Below are positions 37,139 to 46,403 of a DNA stretch of 64,000 nucleotides, piece by piece; position 1 is the stretch's first letter; each line of letters opens with the position of its first letter. The stretch lies in NCBI RefSeq assembly GCF_038070105.1, contig NZ_JBBPBZ010000001.1:295680-359679 (forward strand), written 5' to 3'. A model generated the notes under the pieces. The model was not told the DNA's origin and searched no databases. It worked only from the letters and a program-made list of their open reading frames with translations. Source of the stretch: Methylocystis sp. IM3 (GTDB lineage Bacteria > Pseudomonadota > Alphaproteobacteria > Rhizobiales > Beijerinckiaceae). The translations under genes were made by a program, and so were the position numbers.

Positions 37139-38292
37139 CGATAGACCCGGTCTTTCCAGATAATCCCGCCATTAATCCACCACTGTAGGCTTTGTGCCGC
37201 GATCCAGGCGCCGAGCGAATACCCGAGCGGAAAAAGAAGCCCGTACCACAGGGGAATACCCAAGAAGCGGGCCCCGGTGAGGTGGCGTCCGAATGCGGCC
37301 GCGGAGGCCGCGAGCGCAAGGCCGAATGCGCCGCAGGCGAACGGCGCCTGCTGCGCGCATGCGGAAGCGTCTATAAGTGGAACGATGAACGCCGCCCAGG
37401 CAAGAAGGAGGGGCCCAATCGCGGTGCAAATTGTGCGGACAGGGCCCCCAAATGTTTCGACGAGATTCTTGGCGAGACCTGCGCTCAGCGCAGCCCAGTT
37501 GCGATACATGCGCACGGAGAGCAGCTCGCGCCCGTCAAGAAGGGCGACGCGCCCGCCGTGCCGCTTCAGCCTCCGGGCAAGCGCGACATCCTCGCAGATG
37601 GCGCTGGAGACGGCTCGGTGCCCGCCAATCGCAAAATACGCTTCGGCCCGGACGAGGAGAAACTGGCCGGTGACAGCTGTGTCCTCGCACTGTTCCGATT
37701 GCAGTCTCTTCATGTCCTGACAAAAGGCCAGGCAATAAAGCCCGCAGGGCAGCACAAGTCTCTCCGTCCATGTTCCCAAAATTTGCTTCGGCGTGAGCGA
37801 GAGGAGATCCAGCGATCGCGCCTCGGCCTGCTTGACCGCAGTGGCCAACAGCCCGGGCTCCGCCACGACGTCGGCGTCGATAAAACATATCCATTCCGGC
37901 GATTGCGGGATATCCTGCGTCGCGCCGATCCAGCATGCGTGCGATTTCCCAACCCAGCGCGGTGGCAGCGGCGGACTGGCAAAAGCGCAAAAGCCTTCGT
38001 GTCGAGACGTCACCGCGTGCGCGATACGCCAAGTGTCGTCGCTCGAATGGTCGTCGATGACTCGAACGAAAAGGCGCGATCTGGGATAGGTCTGGCGCGA
38101 TAGCCCATCGATGCAGGCAGCGATATTGAGGGACTCGTTTCGCGCCGGCACGACGACGAGAACGCTCGCATCCGACGGCGGCGGCGACGATACATTTCCG
38201 CGCGCGTCCGGAAGGAGCTGGCGTTGCGCTATCGCTCGGCAGATCAAAACGGCGACGGCGGCCGCCCAAATGCAGGTAATGACAAGCTCCAT
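37135..38292 (-). CDS. Family 2 glycosyltransferase, membrane-bound (HpnB/CrtQ-like)
   Basis: 385 residues from the ATG at 38292, which has AGGAAG 5-6 nt upstream. An in-frame extension to 38364 has no support. An N-terminal TM helix is followed by a GT-A domain: VVVPARNESLNIAACIDGL, VIDDHSSDDT, FIDADVVAEPG (DxD-type) and CEDVALARRLKRHGG. Three to four C-terminal helices complete it. The pattern resembles hopene-associated HpnB and carotenoid CrtQ transferases, so a lipid or isoprenoid acceptor is possible. It is coupled to the following AI-2E permease by an ATGA overlap. Confidence 0.8.
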   Translation of the reverse strand: MELVITCIWAAAVAVLICRAIAQRQLLPDARGNVSSPPPSDASVLVVVPARNESLNIAACIDGLSRQTYPRSRLFVRVIDDHSSDDTWRIAHAVTSRHEGFCAFASPPLPPRWVGKSHACWIGATQDIPQSPEWICFIDADVVAEPGLLATAVKQAEARSLDLLSLTPKQILGTWTERLVLPCGLYCLAFCQDMKRLQSEQCEDTAVTGQFLLVRAEAYFAIGGHRAVSSAICEDVALARRLKRHGGRVALLDGRELLSVRMYRNWAALSAGLAKNLVETFGGPVRTICTAIGPLLLAWAAFIVPLIDASACAQQAPFACGAFGLALAASAAAFGRHLTGARFLGIPLWYGLLFPLGYSLGAWIAAQSLQWWINGGIIWKDRVYR

Positions 38293-38470
38293 TCCGCTTC
38301 CTCGTTCGGACAAAGAGTGAAAGCATCCATCGCAATTCATGCGAGTTGAGGACAACGAGCCCAAAGGCGTTTTCGGTCGCCGCGGCGCTCGATGTCCCCT
38401 GCTAATATCGCCTCGTTCGCCATCGATGGGGCCGAGCGGCGCGGCCCGAAAAAAATGATCGCGCGAACGA

Positions 38471-39139
38471 TCAGCGCTGTATCGCGCCGAGGATCATCGC
38501 CGTCAGCGCGCCGCCCGTGACGACCAGCGTTGCTCCGAGTTCCAGCAGCGTCACGAGAATAAGCGCTGGGTGATTAAGGCCGGCCAGCACGAGGATTCCG
38601 AGCACAATCGCCGCGAGGCCCGCGAGCGACTGGCCAACAGCCGATCCGGTCGCGATCTGCGACACGAGAATGTCGCTACCCGCGAAACCGCGTGCACCGA
38701 GAACTCTCGCCTGCGCGGTGTGTCGCATCGCATGGAGTTGGGGAAGCAAGCTGCTTCCAAGGATCATGGCGACCCCATAGGCGATCACGGCGGCGGGGAG
38801 CATGGAGCCGGCGCCGATGCCCAGCAGAGCGAGAATGCCAAGCACGATCCCTGCCGCGCCAATAAGAAGAACGGCGGCTACATTGCCGCCCGGCTCCATT
38901 GCAAAGGAGCTGCCGCTGGCTGTCGCGATTTGCGTGAATGCCGCCACGCAGGCGCTAGCCTGGAGGAGCAAGGCCACGCCGAACACGATCGTCGCCGCGG
39001 CGACCATGACCGGCGGATTGATATTCACCAGGCCACAGATCGCCAGGACCGCGGTGGCGAGTCCACCAATGGCGTCGACCAATCCACCGAGAGCGACCGT
39101 AGTATTTTCTTGCATGGGAGTTTCAGGTGCGATTGACAT
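38471..39139 (-). CDS. Six-TM three-hairpin membrane protein (tandem paralogue 3)
   Basis: 222 residues with the same three hairpin units as the gene at 31499. Motifs include GGLVDAIGGLATAVLAICGL, ATIVFGVALLLQAS, AAGIVLGILALLGIGAG and LAAIVLGILVLAGLN. It is third in a unidirectional set with 39 nt between it and the preceding gene. A polar N-terminal tail (MSIAPETPMQENTT) precedes the first helix. Function unknown. Confidence 0.75.
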   Translation of the reverse strand: MSIAPETPMQENTTVALGGLVDAIGGLATAVLAICGLVNINPPVMVAAATIVFGVALLLQASACVAAFTQIATASGSSFAMEPGGNVAAVLLIGAAGIVLGILALLGIGAGSMLPAAVIAYGVAMILGSSLLPQLHAMRHTAQARVLGARGFAGSDILVSQIATGSAVGQSLAGLAAIVLGILVLAGLNHPALILVTLLELGATLVVTGGALTAMILGAIQR

Positions 39140-39178
39140 TTCTTCGATCCTTCCAGCATTTTCCGACCCGGAACACAG

Positions 39179-39880
39179 CTAACGCAGTCCGTCGTCCCGC
39201 CAAAGCTTACGCGCAACTGACGCACGATTACCCATGAGCGAAATTGGACGCGCGAGCAGCGCCATCACGGTCACCGCGATCCGGCTCCCCAAAGCGAGCG
39301 TGAACGCCGCGACCACAATAGCGATGAGATTGAGCGCAAGATCATTTGGCCCGCCGGCCATGGCGATAGCGCCAAGCGCGCCCGAGGCAAGTCCGGAGAG
39401 CGCCACTCCGGCCGCATAATTGCCGATCGAATTGAAGGCGCCGCGTCGCCGCAATCGTTCGGCGCCGTGCGTCGCGCCGACGAGTCTGAGCGAGGAGAGC
39501 TCCCAGGCGATATTGCTCTTCAAAACGACGCCCGCGCCAAAAATCACGCTTGCGAGAGGCGTCAGGACCGCGGGATCGGCGCCAAAGAGCGCAAAAATCG
39601 CGAGCGCCGCGCCCATGACACCGGCGACGAGAACCGAGAAGCGCAGCGGGCCGCTCGAGGCCCCAACGCCATCGGCGATAATTTGATCGTAATCGCGCAG
39701 GTTTCTCGCGCCATTCGCCGCTAGCGCCACGCCGAACACGATGGTGGCGACTGCGGCCATGATTGGCGCATAAATTCCGACGAGTCCGCAGATCGCTAAC
39801 ACGGCCGCGCCGAGGCTCGCGATCGCTTCGAAGATTTCCGAGGCGACGCCTCCTGGCGCATCATCAAGAGAAGGCCGCAT
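39179..39880 (-). CDS. Six-TM three-hairpin membrane protein (tandem paralogue 2)
   Basis: 233 residues, the most divergent of the set. It keeps LGAAVLAICGLVGIYAPIMA, ATIVFGVALAANGA and a central LAIFALFGADPAVLTPLASV unit, but has a longer, more basic C-terminal tail (SVARKLWRDDGLR). Only 10 nt separate it from the preceding paralogue, so they are surely co-transcribed. Function unknown. Confidence 0.7.
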   Translation of the reverse strand: MRPSLDDAPGGVASEIFEAIASLGAAVLAICGLVGIYAPIMAAVATIVFGVALAANGARNLRDYDQIIADGVGASSGPLRFSVLVAGVMGAALAIFALFGADPAVLTPLASVIFGAGVVLKSNIAWELSSLRLVGATHGAERLRRRGAFNSIGNYAAGVALSGLASGALGAIAMAGGPNDLALNLIAIVVAAFTLALGSRIAVTVMALLARPISLMGNRASVARKLWRDDGLR

Positions 39881-39890
39881 TTATGCCCCC

Positions 39891-40532
39891 TTATGCCCTC
39901 GGCCGCGTCAGGCTTTGCATCATCAGCCCGAGGCCGCCGCCCGAGACCATGGCGCCGGCGCCGAGAATGAGCAGCGCCACGAGAATGAGCGAGAGGCTGC
40001 TCGCCATCTTGTCCATCTGCACGAGCGCCAGAACGCCGAGCACGAGCGACGCTAGTCCGGCGATCGCCGGCACGCTTTCCTCAGAGGCAGCCCCTTCCGC
40101 CGAACCCGCGTCGAGCAGAAGCGAACCGCTGCCGTTGCTCAAAACGAAGGCGACGCCGAAGGCGATGACGGCGACCGCCGCCGAAATTTGCGGGGCAATG
40201 CCGAGAAGCGCGAGAATCCCGAGGGTGACGCCCCCGAAGCCAGCCAGCAACAGCGCCGCGAGGCCGCCGCCATATTCGCTCACTAGGGCGAGATCCGCAT
40301 TGGGGTCCCTGGCCGCCAAGGAAATGCCCGATATGATCATCCCGGAGCGGGCGACCAGCTCCACGCCCAACACTACCACGGCGGCTGACGTCAGTATCGG
40401 CGGATAAACGCCCGCAAGGCCGCAGATCGCAAGGACCACCGTCGCAACGCCGGCCGCTGCGTCCAACAGCCCGACCCCAGCCGCTCCCTTATATGATCGG
40501 GTTTCGCGGAAGGTGATAGACATAGGCTTCAC
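39891..40532 (-). CDS. Six-TM three-hairpin membrane protein (tandem paralogue 1)
   Basis: 213 residues. It shows GLLDAAAGVATVVLAICGLA, VVVLGVELVARSGM, FGGVTLGILALLGIAPQ and LASLVLGVLALVQMD. Its N-terminal SITFRETRSYKGAA resembles the ATYRESAAYGG start of the module copies, linking the tandem set to those at 31499 and 60197. It is first of the three-gene operon and divergent from an AI-2E permease. Function unknown. Confidence 0.75.
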   Translation of the reverse strand: MKPMSITFRETRSYKGAAGVGLLDAAAGVATVVLAICGLAGVYPPILTSAAVVVLGVELVARSGMIISGISLAARDPNADLALVSEYGGGLAALLLAGFGGVTLGILALLGIAPQISAAVAVIAFGVAFVLSNGSGSLLLDAGSAEGAASEESVPAIAGLASLVLGVLALVQMDKMASSLSLILVALLILGAGAMVSGGGLGLMMQSLTRPRA

Positions 40533-40788
40533 TCCATTGCCAATGGGCGCGACGCCGGCCCATCGTGGAACGGCTGATCACTAGTGTGGGACCATGAATC
40601 CCACTGGCAAGCGAGGCGGCGGGTGGAAAATATTGGTTCCAATTGCGCAGTCTGCCTACACGACCCCGAGCAGCGCTCTTGACGTTCGGCAACGTTCGCG
40701 CGCAGCGGTGCGCGTGGAACCGGCCCGCGACGAAAAGGTTCACAGCAAGTGGCGGGCCGCGAACAAGTCAGAGCATCAGGCTGCTGGG

Positions 40789-41808
40789 ATGACGACGACG
40801 GCCACAGAATTTAAAAAACGCGCGGCGATATTCATCTGCCTGGCGCTTGCGCCGGTTCTGGTCTGGTATCTCTTCGACGTGATTTTGATCACGGTTGGCG
40901 CCTTGCTGGTCGCCACACTGTTGAGCTTGGGCGCGGCTCCGTTCCGCAAGATAAAGCTCCCGTACAGCCTCGCGCTCATGCTCTCCGGACTGCTGATCGT
41001 CAGCGTCATTGGCGGCGCCGGCTATCTGTTCGGCTCCGGCGTGATCTCTGATCTCGACGTGGTGCTCGGCCGGATCGAGGACGCGAGGCACAGCGCCGTG
41101 GCGGCAATGCAAGGGTCGCCTTTCGGCCAGACGATCATGCGTCATCTTGAAAATGCAAATGTTCCGGTCGGCCAGCTTGTCGGCGGCGTTTTTCGCGTCA
41201 GCGCGACGTTTTTCCTGGCGATTCTGGTGACGATTTTCGCTGGCGTCTATCTCGCCGCGCAGCCCTCGCTCTATCGCGCGGGAATATTCAAGCTCTCTCC
41301 CCATGGCTGGCGGAACCAAATGAACGACATCCTCGATCACCTCGGGGACGGGCTGCGCCTCTGGCTACTTGGCCAGCTCGTTCAAATGTTCATTATCGGC
41401 GCTCTTACCGGCACGGCCGTTCTGCTCATCGGGCTTCCCTCCCCGCTCGCGCTCGGCGTAATTGCCGGCGTCCTGGAGTTCATTCCTTATCTCGGCCCGA
41501 TCCTCTCGGCGTTGCCGGCCATACTGGTCGCGGTCACGGTGAATGTTCCCGCAGTCATCTGGACGATCGTCGCCTATCTTCTCATCCACCAGGCCGAAGG
41601 CCAGCTGGTCATGCCCCTGATCCAGAGGCAAATGACCTATATCCCCCCTGCCGTGATGCTGCTGAGCATTGCAACGATAACGGCGCTGTTCGGGTGGATC
41701 GGCGCAATCTTCGCGGCGCCGATCACCGTGATCCTCTTCGTGCTCGTCAGTAAGCTTTACGTGCGCGACATGCTCGGAGAGCGGACGTCGCTTCCCGGCG
41801 AAAAATGA
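40789..41808 (+). CDS. AI-2E-family (PerM-like) permease
   Basis: 339 residues from the ATG at 40789. The frame is open upstream to 40594 but that part is polar and atypical. Helix pairs flank a large polar segment, and the C-terminal half carries the family signature LEFIPYLGPILSALPAILVA and HQAEGQLVMPLIQRQMTYIP. These proteins export autoinducer-2 or act as Na+/H+ antiporters in different bacteria, so the substrate is open. It is divergent from the six-TM trio. A second, split member of the family lies 3.6 kb away. Confidence 0.85.
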   Translation: MTTTATEFKKRAAIFICLALAPVLVWYLFDVILITVGALLVATLLSLGAAPFRKIKLPYSLALMLSGLLIVSVIGGAGYLFGSGVISDLDVVLGRIEDARHSAVAAMQGSPFGQTIMRHLENANVPVGQLVGGVFRVSATFFLAILVTIFAGVYLAAQPSLYRAGIFKLSPHGWRNQMNDILDHLGDGLRLWLLGQLVQMFIIGALTGTAVLLIGLPSPLALGVIAGVLEFIPYLGPILSALPAILVAVTVNVPAVIWTIVAYLLIHQAEGQLVMPLIQRQMTYIPPAVMLLSIATITALFGWIGAIFAAPITVILFVLVSKLYVRDMLGERTSLPGEK

Positions 41809-42144
41809 CGTAGCCTCATCGGGAGGCGCGCGGTTTCTTGTGATGATGACGCGTCCAGCGGCTGGTCCTTGGATGGGTTTGGGTCGCAACGGCGCGCGAC
41901 TTTCTACCGCGGCTTTTTCCGCGGCTGTCCAACACAAGCGTCAACGGTGTCGATTTCAGGATACGATTCGATTGGACTTTCAATTTATTTTGTGGCCGAC
42001 CTTCGTCGTATCGTCGTTGCGCGCGCCGTTACCAAATAGGGCTGTTTTGCGCCATAATCATTCACGCCTTAACGAGCAAGCGAATGTTAAAGCTCGCGTG
42101 ATTTTAGCCTCGAAGGGTGGAGGCATATAGCGGCTGGCTGTCAA
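41809..42144. other. Intergenic region, nothing recognised
   Basis: 336 bp between the convergent AI-2E permease and the phosphosulfolactate-synthase-like gene. The part from 41960 to 42110 is more AT-rich than its surroundings. No gene or hairpin terminator could be supported. Confidence 0.4.
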
Positions 42145-42969
42145 TCAGACAAGCCCAATATTCTGGATCCGCCCCCAGGTGCTTTTGGTTCCCCATATCC
42201 CGGACCGAAGCGCCTCGAGCTGGACGATCTGACTGTGGTCCACGAAGAGATTCACCTCATTGCCGTAGTTCTTGACGTACCACTCGAAGACAGGCGGATC
42301 TGCGGCTTCGAACATCACCTTATCGAGTCCGAGTTGCTCGATGATCGCGGCCGCCACGCCCGTGCGCCAAGCTGTAACGCTCTCGGTGATGCCTTCGCTC
42401 TCGATCATGAGGATGTCCGCGCCCGCGGCGAGCAGCGCTCTGCCCTGGGCGATCAGCCAGCCGACGTCTTTCGTCCCCTCGGCTTCAAGTTCGGCCGCCG
42501 CGGTCGCGCCGCCCGCGCCGAACTGAATCCCGAGTTCCGGCTTCGCTTTCAATCCGGCCTTCTTGACCGCCTCGACGAGCCGCAACATGCTGTCCATTGG
42601 CAGGCTGATGAAGCCCGCCGAGATTTCAATTATGTCAAAGCCAAGTGTCTTCGCCTCTTCGATGTAGTGGGCGACTGCCTCCGGCCCGAAACGCAGGACA
42701 TTCTCGATCCATCCCCCGCTCGAGACGTAGACTTCGTGATCATGGGCGACCTTGTTGATCGCCTTTACGGCCTCAGGGGGCATGAGCGCGAACGAGCCGC
42801 CCGCATATTTGACGCCGTCGACCCAAGCGCCCATGGTCTCGAGCACATCGGCGAGATGGCGCGGCCCATAGGCGCTGTAGTAAGGCCCGCGAATTTCCGT
42901 CAGGCCAGTTTTCCGGGGTTTTTCGGAGCGGGCGGCGCGCGGAATGAAGGAGAAGGTCGTTTCCGTCAT
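42145..42969 (-). CDS. Phosphosulfolactate synthase-like (ComA family) protein
   Basis: 274 residues with a TIM-barrel pattern and the ComA-type stretches GLTEIRGPYYSAYGPRHLAD, GAWVDGVKYAGGSFALMP, FDIIEISAGFISLP and ILMIESEGITESV. In archaea ComA adds sulfite to phosphoenolpyruvate in coenzyme M synthesis. In bacteria the relatives are of uncertain role, and a hydro-lyase acting on another acid is possible. The ATG overlaps the stop of the MmgE/PrpD gene by 4 nt (ATGA), so the two are translationally coupled. Confidence 0.8.
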   Translation of the reverse strand: MTETTFSFIPRAARSEKPRKTGLTEIRGPYYSAYGPRHLADVLETMGAWVDGVKYAGGSFALMPPEAVKAINKVAHDHEVYVSSGGWIENVLRFGPEAVAHYIEEAKTLGFDIIEISAGFISLPMDSMLRLVEAVKKAGLKAKPELGIQFGAGGATAAAELEAEGTKDVGWLIAQGRALLAAGADILMIESEGITESVTAWRTGVAAAIIEQLGLDKVMFEAADPPVFEWYVKNYGNEVNLFVDHSQIVQLEALRSGIWGTKSTWGRIQNIGLV

Positions 42970-44360
42970 GATGGCTCACCATTTTGCGGGAGGGTGGCCG
43001 CGCCAGCGCAGGCCAGGAGCTTCGTGAGATCGTCGAGGGGCCGCTCGTCGAGGCCATGAACGACACCGACGACTTCTTCCGCCCATTGTGGTGGAGCGAA
43101 CGGTTTCACCAGGAAATCGAACTTTGCGCGCGCGTCGGCCCAGTCGAAGGGATCGGTGTTGTAACCGCGATAATCGTCGCGCGACGCGCGCAGCCTCGCG
43201 CCGTCCGCGAATTCGATCTCAAGCCGGGCGGGAAGCCTTGCGGGAAACAGGGCCGACAAGGCGGGAACGGGCGTCACGGTCACCTTGCGCAGCAGCCGTT
43301 GCACATCCGGCGCGACGATGCGCGTCCGCTCAAACTGCTCTGGCTGCACCCTACCGTCGATGAGCGCGACAGCGAGCAGATAGGGGAGACTATGGTCGGC
43401 CTCCTCCTTCGTGCCGACGGCATGCCGGTCGCCCTCCTCGCCACCGCCGATGATCTGATAGGCGACGGCGAAGGTTTCGAGCCTTACGGCTTTTATGGCG
43501 TCTGCGTGGAAGCCGGGCGGGGCGCGAAGGTCGAGCACCGCCTCGATGGCGGTTTGCGCATGGATCTCGGCGTTGTGCTTCTTCAGCGCCGTTTGTCTGA
43601 CGTTTTCGAGATCTTCCTCGAGCCAACGGATCTCGAAGGGTCCGCTGATCGTCTCCTTGAAGCCCTTGTTTCCTTCGAAGACAGCCCGCGGCCCGGTGAC
43701 GCCATGGGCCGCGAGGAGCGCGGCGTGGGTCGCCGCCATGGCCATGTTCGGATAAGCGAGCCCCTTCCAATTCGACAAGGCCCCGGTACGCGTGACTCTG
43801 AGAGCAATATTGGCTGCGCCGCTGATGGCGATAGCGTTCGCAATTTGATTGCGCGGCAGACGCAACGCCTTGGCGACCCCTGCCGCCGCCGCATAGGCGC
43901 CTTGCGTCGTATGGTCGAAGCCTTTCTGACGCACCGGGGCCACGTCGCTCAGGCGTGTTTGAATTTGGTAGGCGATCGCCAGCGCGGTCAGAAATTCGGC
44001 GCCGCTTGCGCGCGCCATTTCGCCGGCGGCCATCACAGCCGCGAGATTATCCGACGGATGGCAGGTTTCGCCTCTGGCGATGTAGCTGTCCATGAAATCG
44101 AGATAGCGGCTGAGCGCGCCGTTGTAGAAAGCCGCTCGGTCGGGCGCCGTCATCCCGCCGCCGATCAGCGTCGCAAGCGGCGAACCGCCAAGCTTGTCGG
44201 TCAAGTCGCGGATCGCCCGCAAGGGCGCCGCGCCGAGCGCCCCGACAGCAACGCCGACGGTGTCGAGGACGCGTATCTTGAGCTGCGCGATTGCCTTATT
44301 GCTAAGGTCGCTGAATTGCGCGCGTTCGACGAAGGCTGCAAGTTCGCCAGCTTCGGTCAC
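42966..44360 (-). CDS. MmgE/PrpD-family protein
   Basis: 464 residues, the usual family length. It has the all-helical first domain with DTVGVAVGALGA and YNGALSRYLDFMDSYIARGE, then CHPSDNLAAVMAAGEMA and YAAAAGVAKALRLPRNQI. The second domain has AVALIDGRVQPEQF. Family members include 2-methylcitrate dehydratase and cis-aconitate decarboxylase. The specific reaction cannot be read here. It forms an operon with the ComA-like gene, suggesting a shared acid substrate, and is divergent from phaC. Confidence 0.85.
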   Translation of the reverse strand: MTEAGELAAFVERAQFSDLSNKAIAQLKIRVLDTVGVAVGALGAAPLRAIRDLTDKLGGSPLATLIGGGMTAPDRAAFYNGALSRYLDFMDSYIARGETCHPSDNLAAVMAAGEMARASGAEFLTALAIAYQIQTRLSDVAPVRQKGFDHTTQGAYAAAAGVAKALRLPRNQIANAIAISGAANIALRVTRTGALSNWKGLAYPNMAMAATHAALLAAHGVTGPRAVFEGNKGFKETISGPFEIRWLEEDLENVRQTALKKHNAEIHAQTAIEAVLDLRAPPGFHADAIKAVRLETFAVAYQIIGGGEEGDRHAVGTKEEADHSLPYLLAVALIDGRVQPEQFERTRIVAPDVQRLLRKVTVTPVPALSALFPARLPARLEIEFADGARLRASRDDYRGYNTDPFDWADARAKFDFLVKPFAPPQWAEEVVGVVHGLDERPLDDLTKLLACAGAATLPQNGEPS

Positions 44361-44537
44361 CGACGGACACCTCCCAGGCTGATAAAATGGCTTTGAGCTT
44401 GTCCACTCGCATGGATGGGACGCTATTTAGGACGGCGAGGGGCGTGTTCTAGCGAGCAGTGCTTGGAAGATATCTCTCCACGCGACGAGTCACCCTCCAG
44501 TTAAGCAAAAACCGAATGTGAAGCCGGAGCATGGATC

Positions 44538-46403
44538 GTGCCGCATCGAAGCGATGAAATCGGGGTCGGCGAAAACGTTGGAATAAATTCTTCCGTGACG
44601 GCCCAAGACATGCGCCGCCCTTCGTCCTGGGAATTAAAGGAGGCAAAGAGGCGTTTGCCGTCGAGCCAGGTTGCATTGCGCTCCGAGCAGCGCAAGCCTT
44701 TCTCCTTCGATCGACCTTTTCACGCGGCCATCGCGCAATCGACCATGGGCATATCGCCCGCCGCGCTCATCCAAACCTATACCGACTGGGCGTTGCACCT
44801 CTTGCTCTCGCCGGACAAGCAGGTCGAGTTGAGCGAAAGAGCCTTACGGCAATGGATTCGATTGAGCGAATATTGCCTGCGCGCCTCGATCGACCCGGGC
44901 GCCGCGTTCTGCATCGATCCCTTGCCACAGGACCGACGATTCGCCGGCGAAGGCTGGCGACATTGGCCGTTCAACCTGTTCCAGCAAAGCTTTTTGCTGA
45001 CCCAGCAGTGGTGGCATAAGGCAATGACGAACGTCTACGGCGTCTCCGAGCATCACGAGGACGTCCTTTCTTTCCTCGCGCGCCAGATCCTGGACGTGAT
45101 GTCGCCGACGAACTTTCCCTTCGCGAACCCTGACGTCATCGACGCGACGATCCATCATGGCGGGAGCAACTTCTGGCGCGGCGCGCTGAATTTCTTGGAG
45201 GACGCCAGGAGCTTCGCCGCCGGAGACAAGCCGGCCGGGTCCGAGGCGTTCGAGGTTGGACGCGATGTCGCCGTGACGCCGGGGAAGGTGATTTACCGCA
45301 ACCGGCTTATCGAACTGATCCAATATGCGCCGATGACGGAGGAAGTCCATCCCGAACCCATCTTGATCGTGCCGGCATGGATCATGAAATATTACATTCT
45401 GGACCTCTCGCCCGAAAACTCTCTTGTCCGATATCTCGTCTCGCACGGATATACCGTGTTTATGATTTCCTGGAAAAACCCCGGGAAAGAAGACCGCGAT
45501 CTAGGGCTCGACGACTACCGGCGCCTGGGGCTGATGGCTGCGATGAAGGCGATTGGGGAGATCACTCCCGCGCGGGTCCATTGCGTCGGCTATTGTCTTG
45601 GCGGAACCTTGCTCGCGCTTGCGGCGGCGGCGATGGCGCGGACGGGCGACCGTCGCATCCGCAGCATCACCCTCTTTGCCGCGCAGGTGGATTTCACGGA
45701 GGCGGGCGAGCTCATGTTGTTCATTGACGAGGCGCAAGTCAGCCTCCTTGAAGACATGATGGCCGAGAACGGCTACCTAGACACCAAGCAGCTTGCTGGC
45801 GCCTTTCAGTTTCTCCGATCAAACGACCTGATTTGGTCTGCGATCATTCGGAGCTACATGCTGGGCGAGCGGCCGGGCATGGTCGACTTAATGGCTTGGA
45901 ACGCCGATCCGACGCGCCTGCCCTATCGAATGCACTCGGAGTATCTACGCAATCTCTTCCTCGATAATGACCTCGCCGAGGGTCGCTTCGTGATCGAAGG
46001 CCATCCAATCTCTCTGCGCGACATTCGCACGCCAATCTTCGCAGTGAGCACCGTGTCTGATCACATCGCACCCTGGCGTTCCGTTTATAAAATACAAATG
46101 CTTACGGACGCCGACGTAACGTTTGTCTTGTCGAATGGCGGTCACAACGCCGGCATCGTCAGTCCGCCCGGCCACCCTCGACGGCATTACCAAATTGCGA
46201 CCCATAAGGAGCGGCAAAACTATATCGATCCGGATGCGTGGCAGGAGGCCGCCGCGACGAGAGAGGGCGCCTGGTGGCCTGAATGGGTGGATTGGCTCGG
46301 AAAGCTATCAGCCCCGGTGACCGTGCCGCCGCCCATGGGCGCGCCCAATAAGGGGTATGCTGCGCCATGGGACGCGCCTGGCAGCTATGTGATGGAACCC
46401 TGA
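44538..46403 (+). CDS. phaC: Class I poly(3-hydroxyalkanoate) synthase
   Basis: 621 residues. The alpha/beta-hydrolase core carries the PHA synthase lipase-like box GYCLGGT with Cys353 and the probable triad partners Asp508 (VSDHIAPW) and His536 (NGGHNAG). The N-terminal NFPFANPDVIDATI and WMMKY-like WIMKYYILDL segments are class I features. It polymerises 3-hydroxyacyl-CoA into storage granules. The start is GTG at 44538 with GGAG upstream. An ATG at 44610 would give 597 residues, nearer the class average. No phaA, phaB or phasin gene is adjacent. Confidence 0.9.
   Translation: MPHRSDEIGVGENVGINSSVTAQDMRRPSSWELKEAKRRLPSSQVALRSEQRKPFSFDRPFHAAIAQSTMGISPAALIQTYTDWALHLLLSPDKQVELSERALRQWIRLSEYCLRASIDPGAAFCIDPLPQDRRFAGEGWRHWPFNLFQQSFLLTQQWWHKAMTNVYGVSEHHEDVLSFLARQILDVMSPTNFPFANPDVIDATIHHGGSNFWRGALNFLEDARSFAAGDKPAGSEAFEVGRDVAVTPGKVIYRNRLIELIQYAPMTEEVHPEPILIVPAWIMKYYILDLSPENSLVRYLVSHGYTVFMISWKNPGKEDRDLGLDDYRRLGLMAAMKAIGEITPARVHCVGYCLGGTLLALAAAAMARTGDRRIRSITLFAAQVDFTEAGELMLFIDEAQVSLLEDMMAENGYLDTKQLAGAFQFLRSNDLIWSAIIRSYMLGERPGMVDLMAWNADPTRLPYRMHSEYLRNLFLDNDLAEGRFVIEGHPISLRDIRTPIFAVSTVSDHIAPWRSVYKIQMLTDADVTFVLSNGGHNAGIVSPPGHPRRHYQIATHKERQNYIDPDAWQEAAATREGAWWPEWVDWLGKLSAPVTVPPPMGAPNKGYAAPWDAPGSYVMEP

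Noticed and set aside
42235..44396. Two long plus-strand frames (274 and 470 codons) opposite the ComA-like and MmgE/PrpD genes
   Set aside because: Antisense shadows with no domain pattern; the minus-strand products are recognised families.
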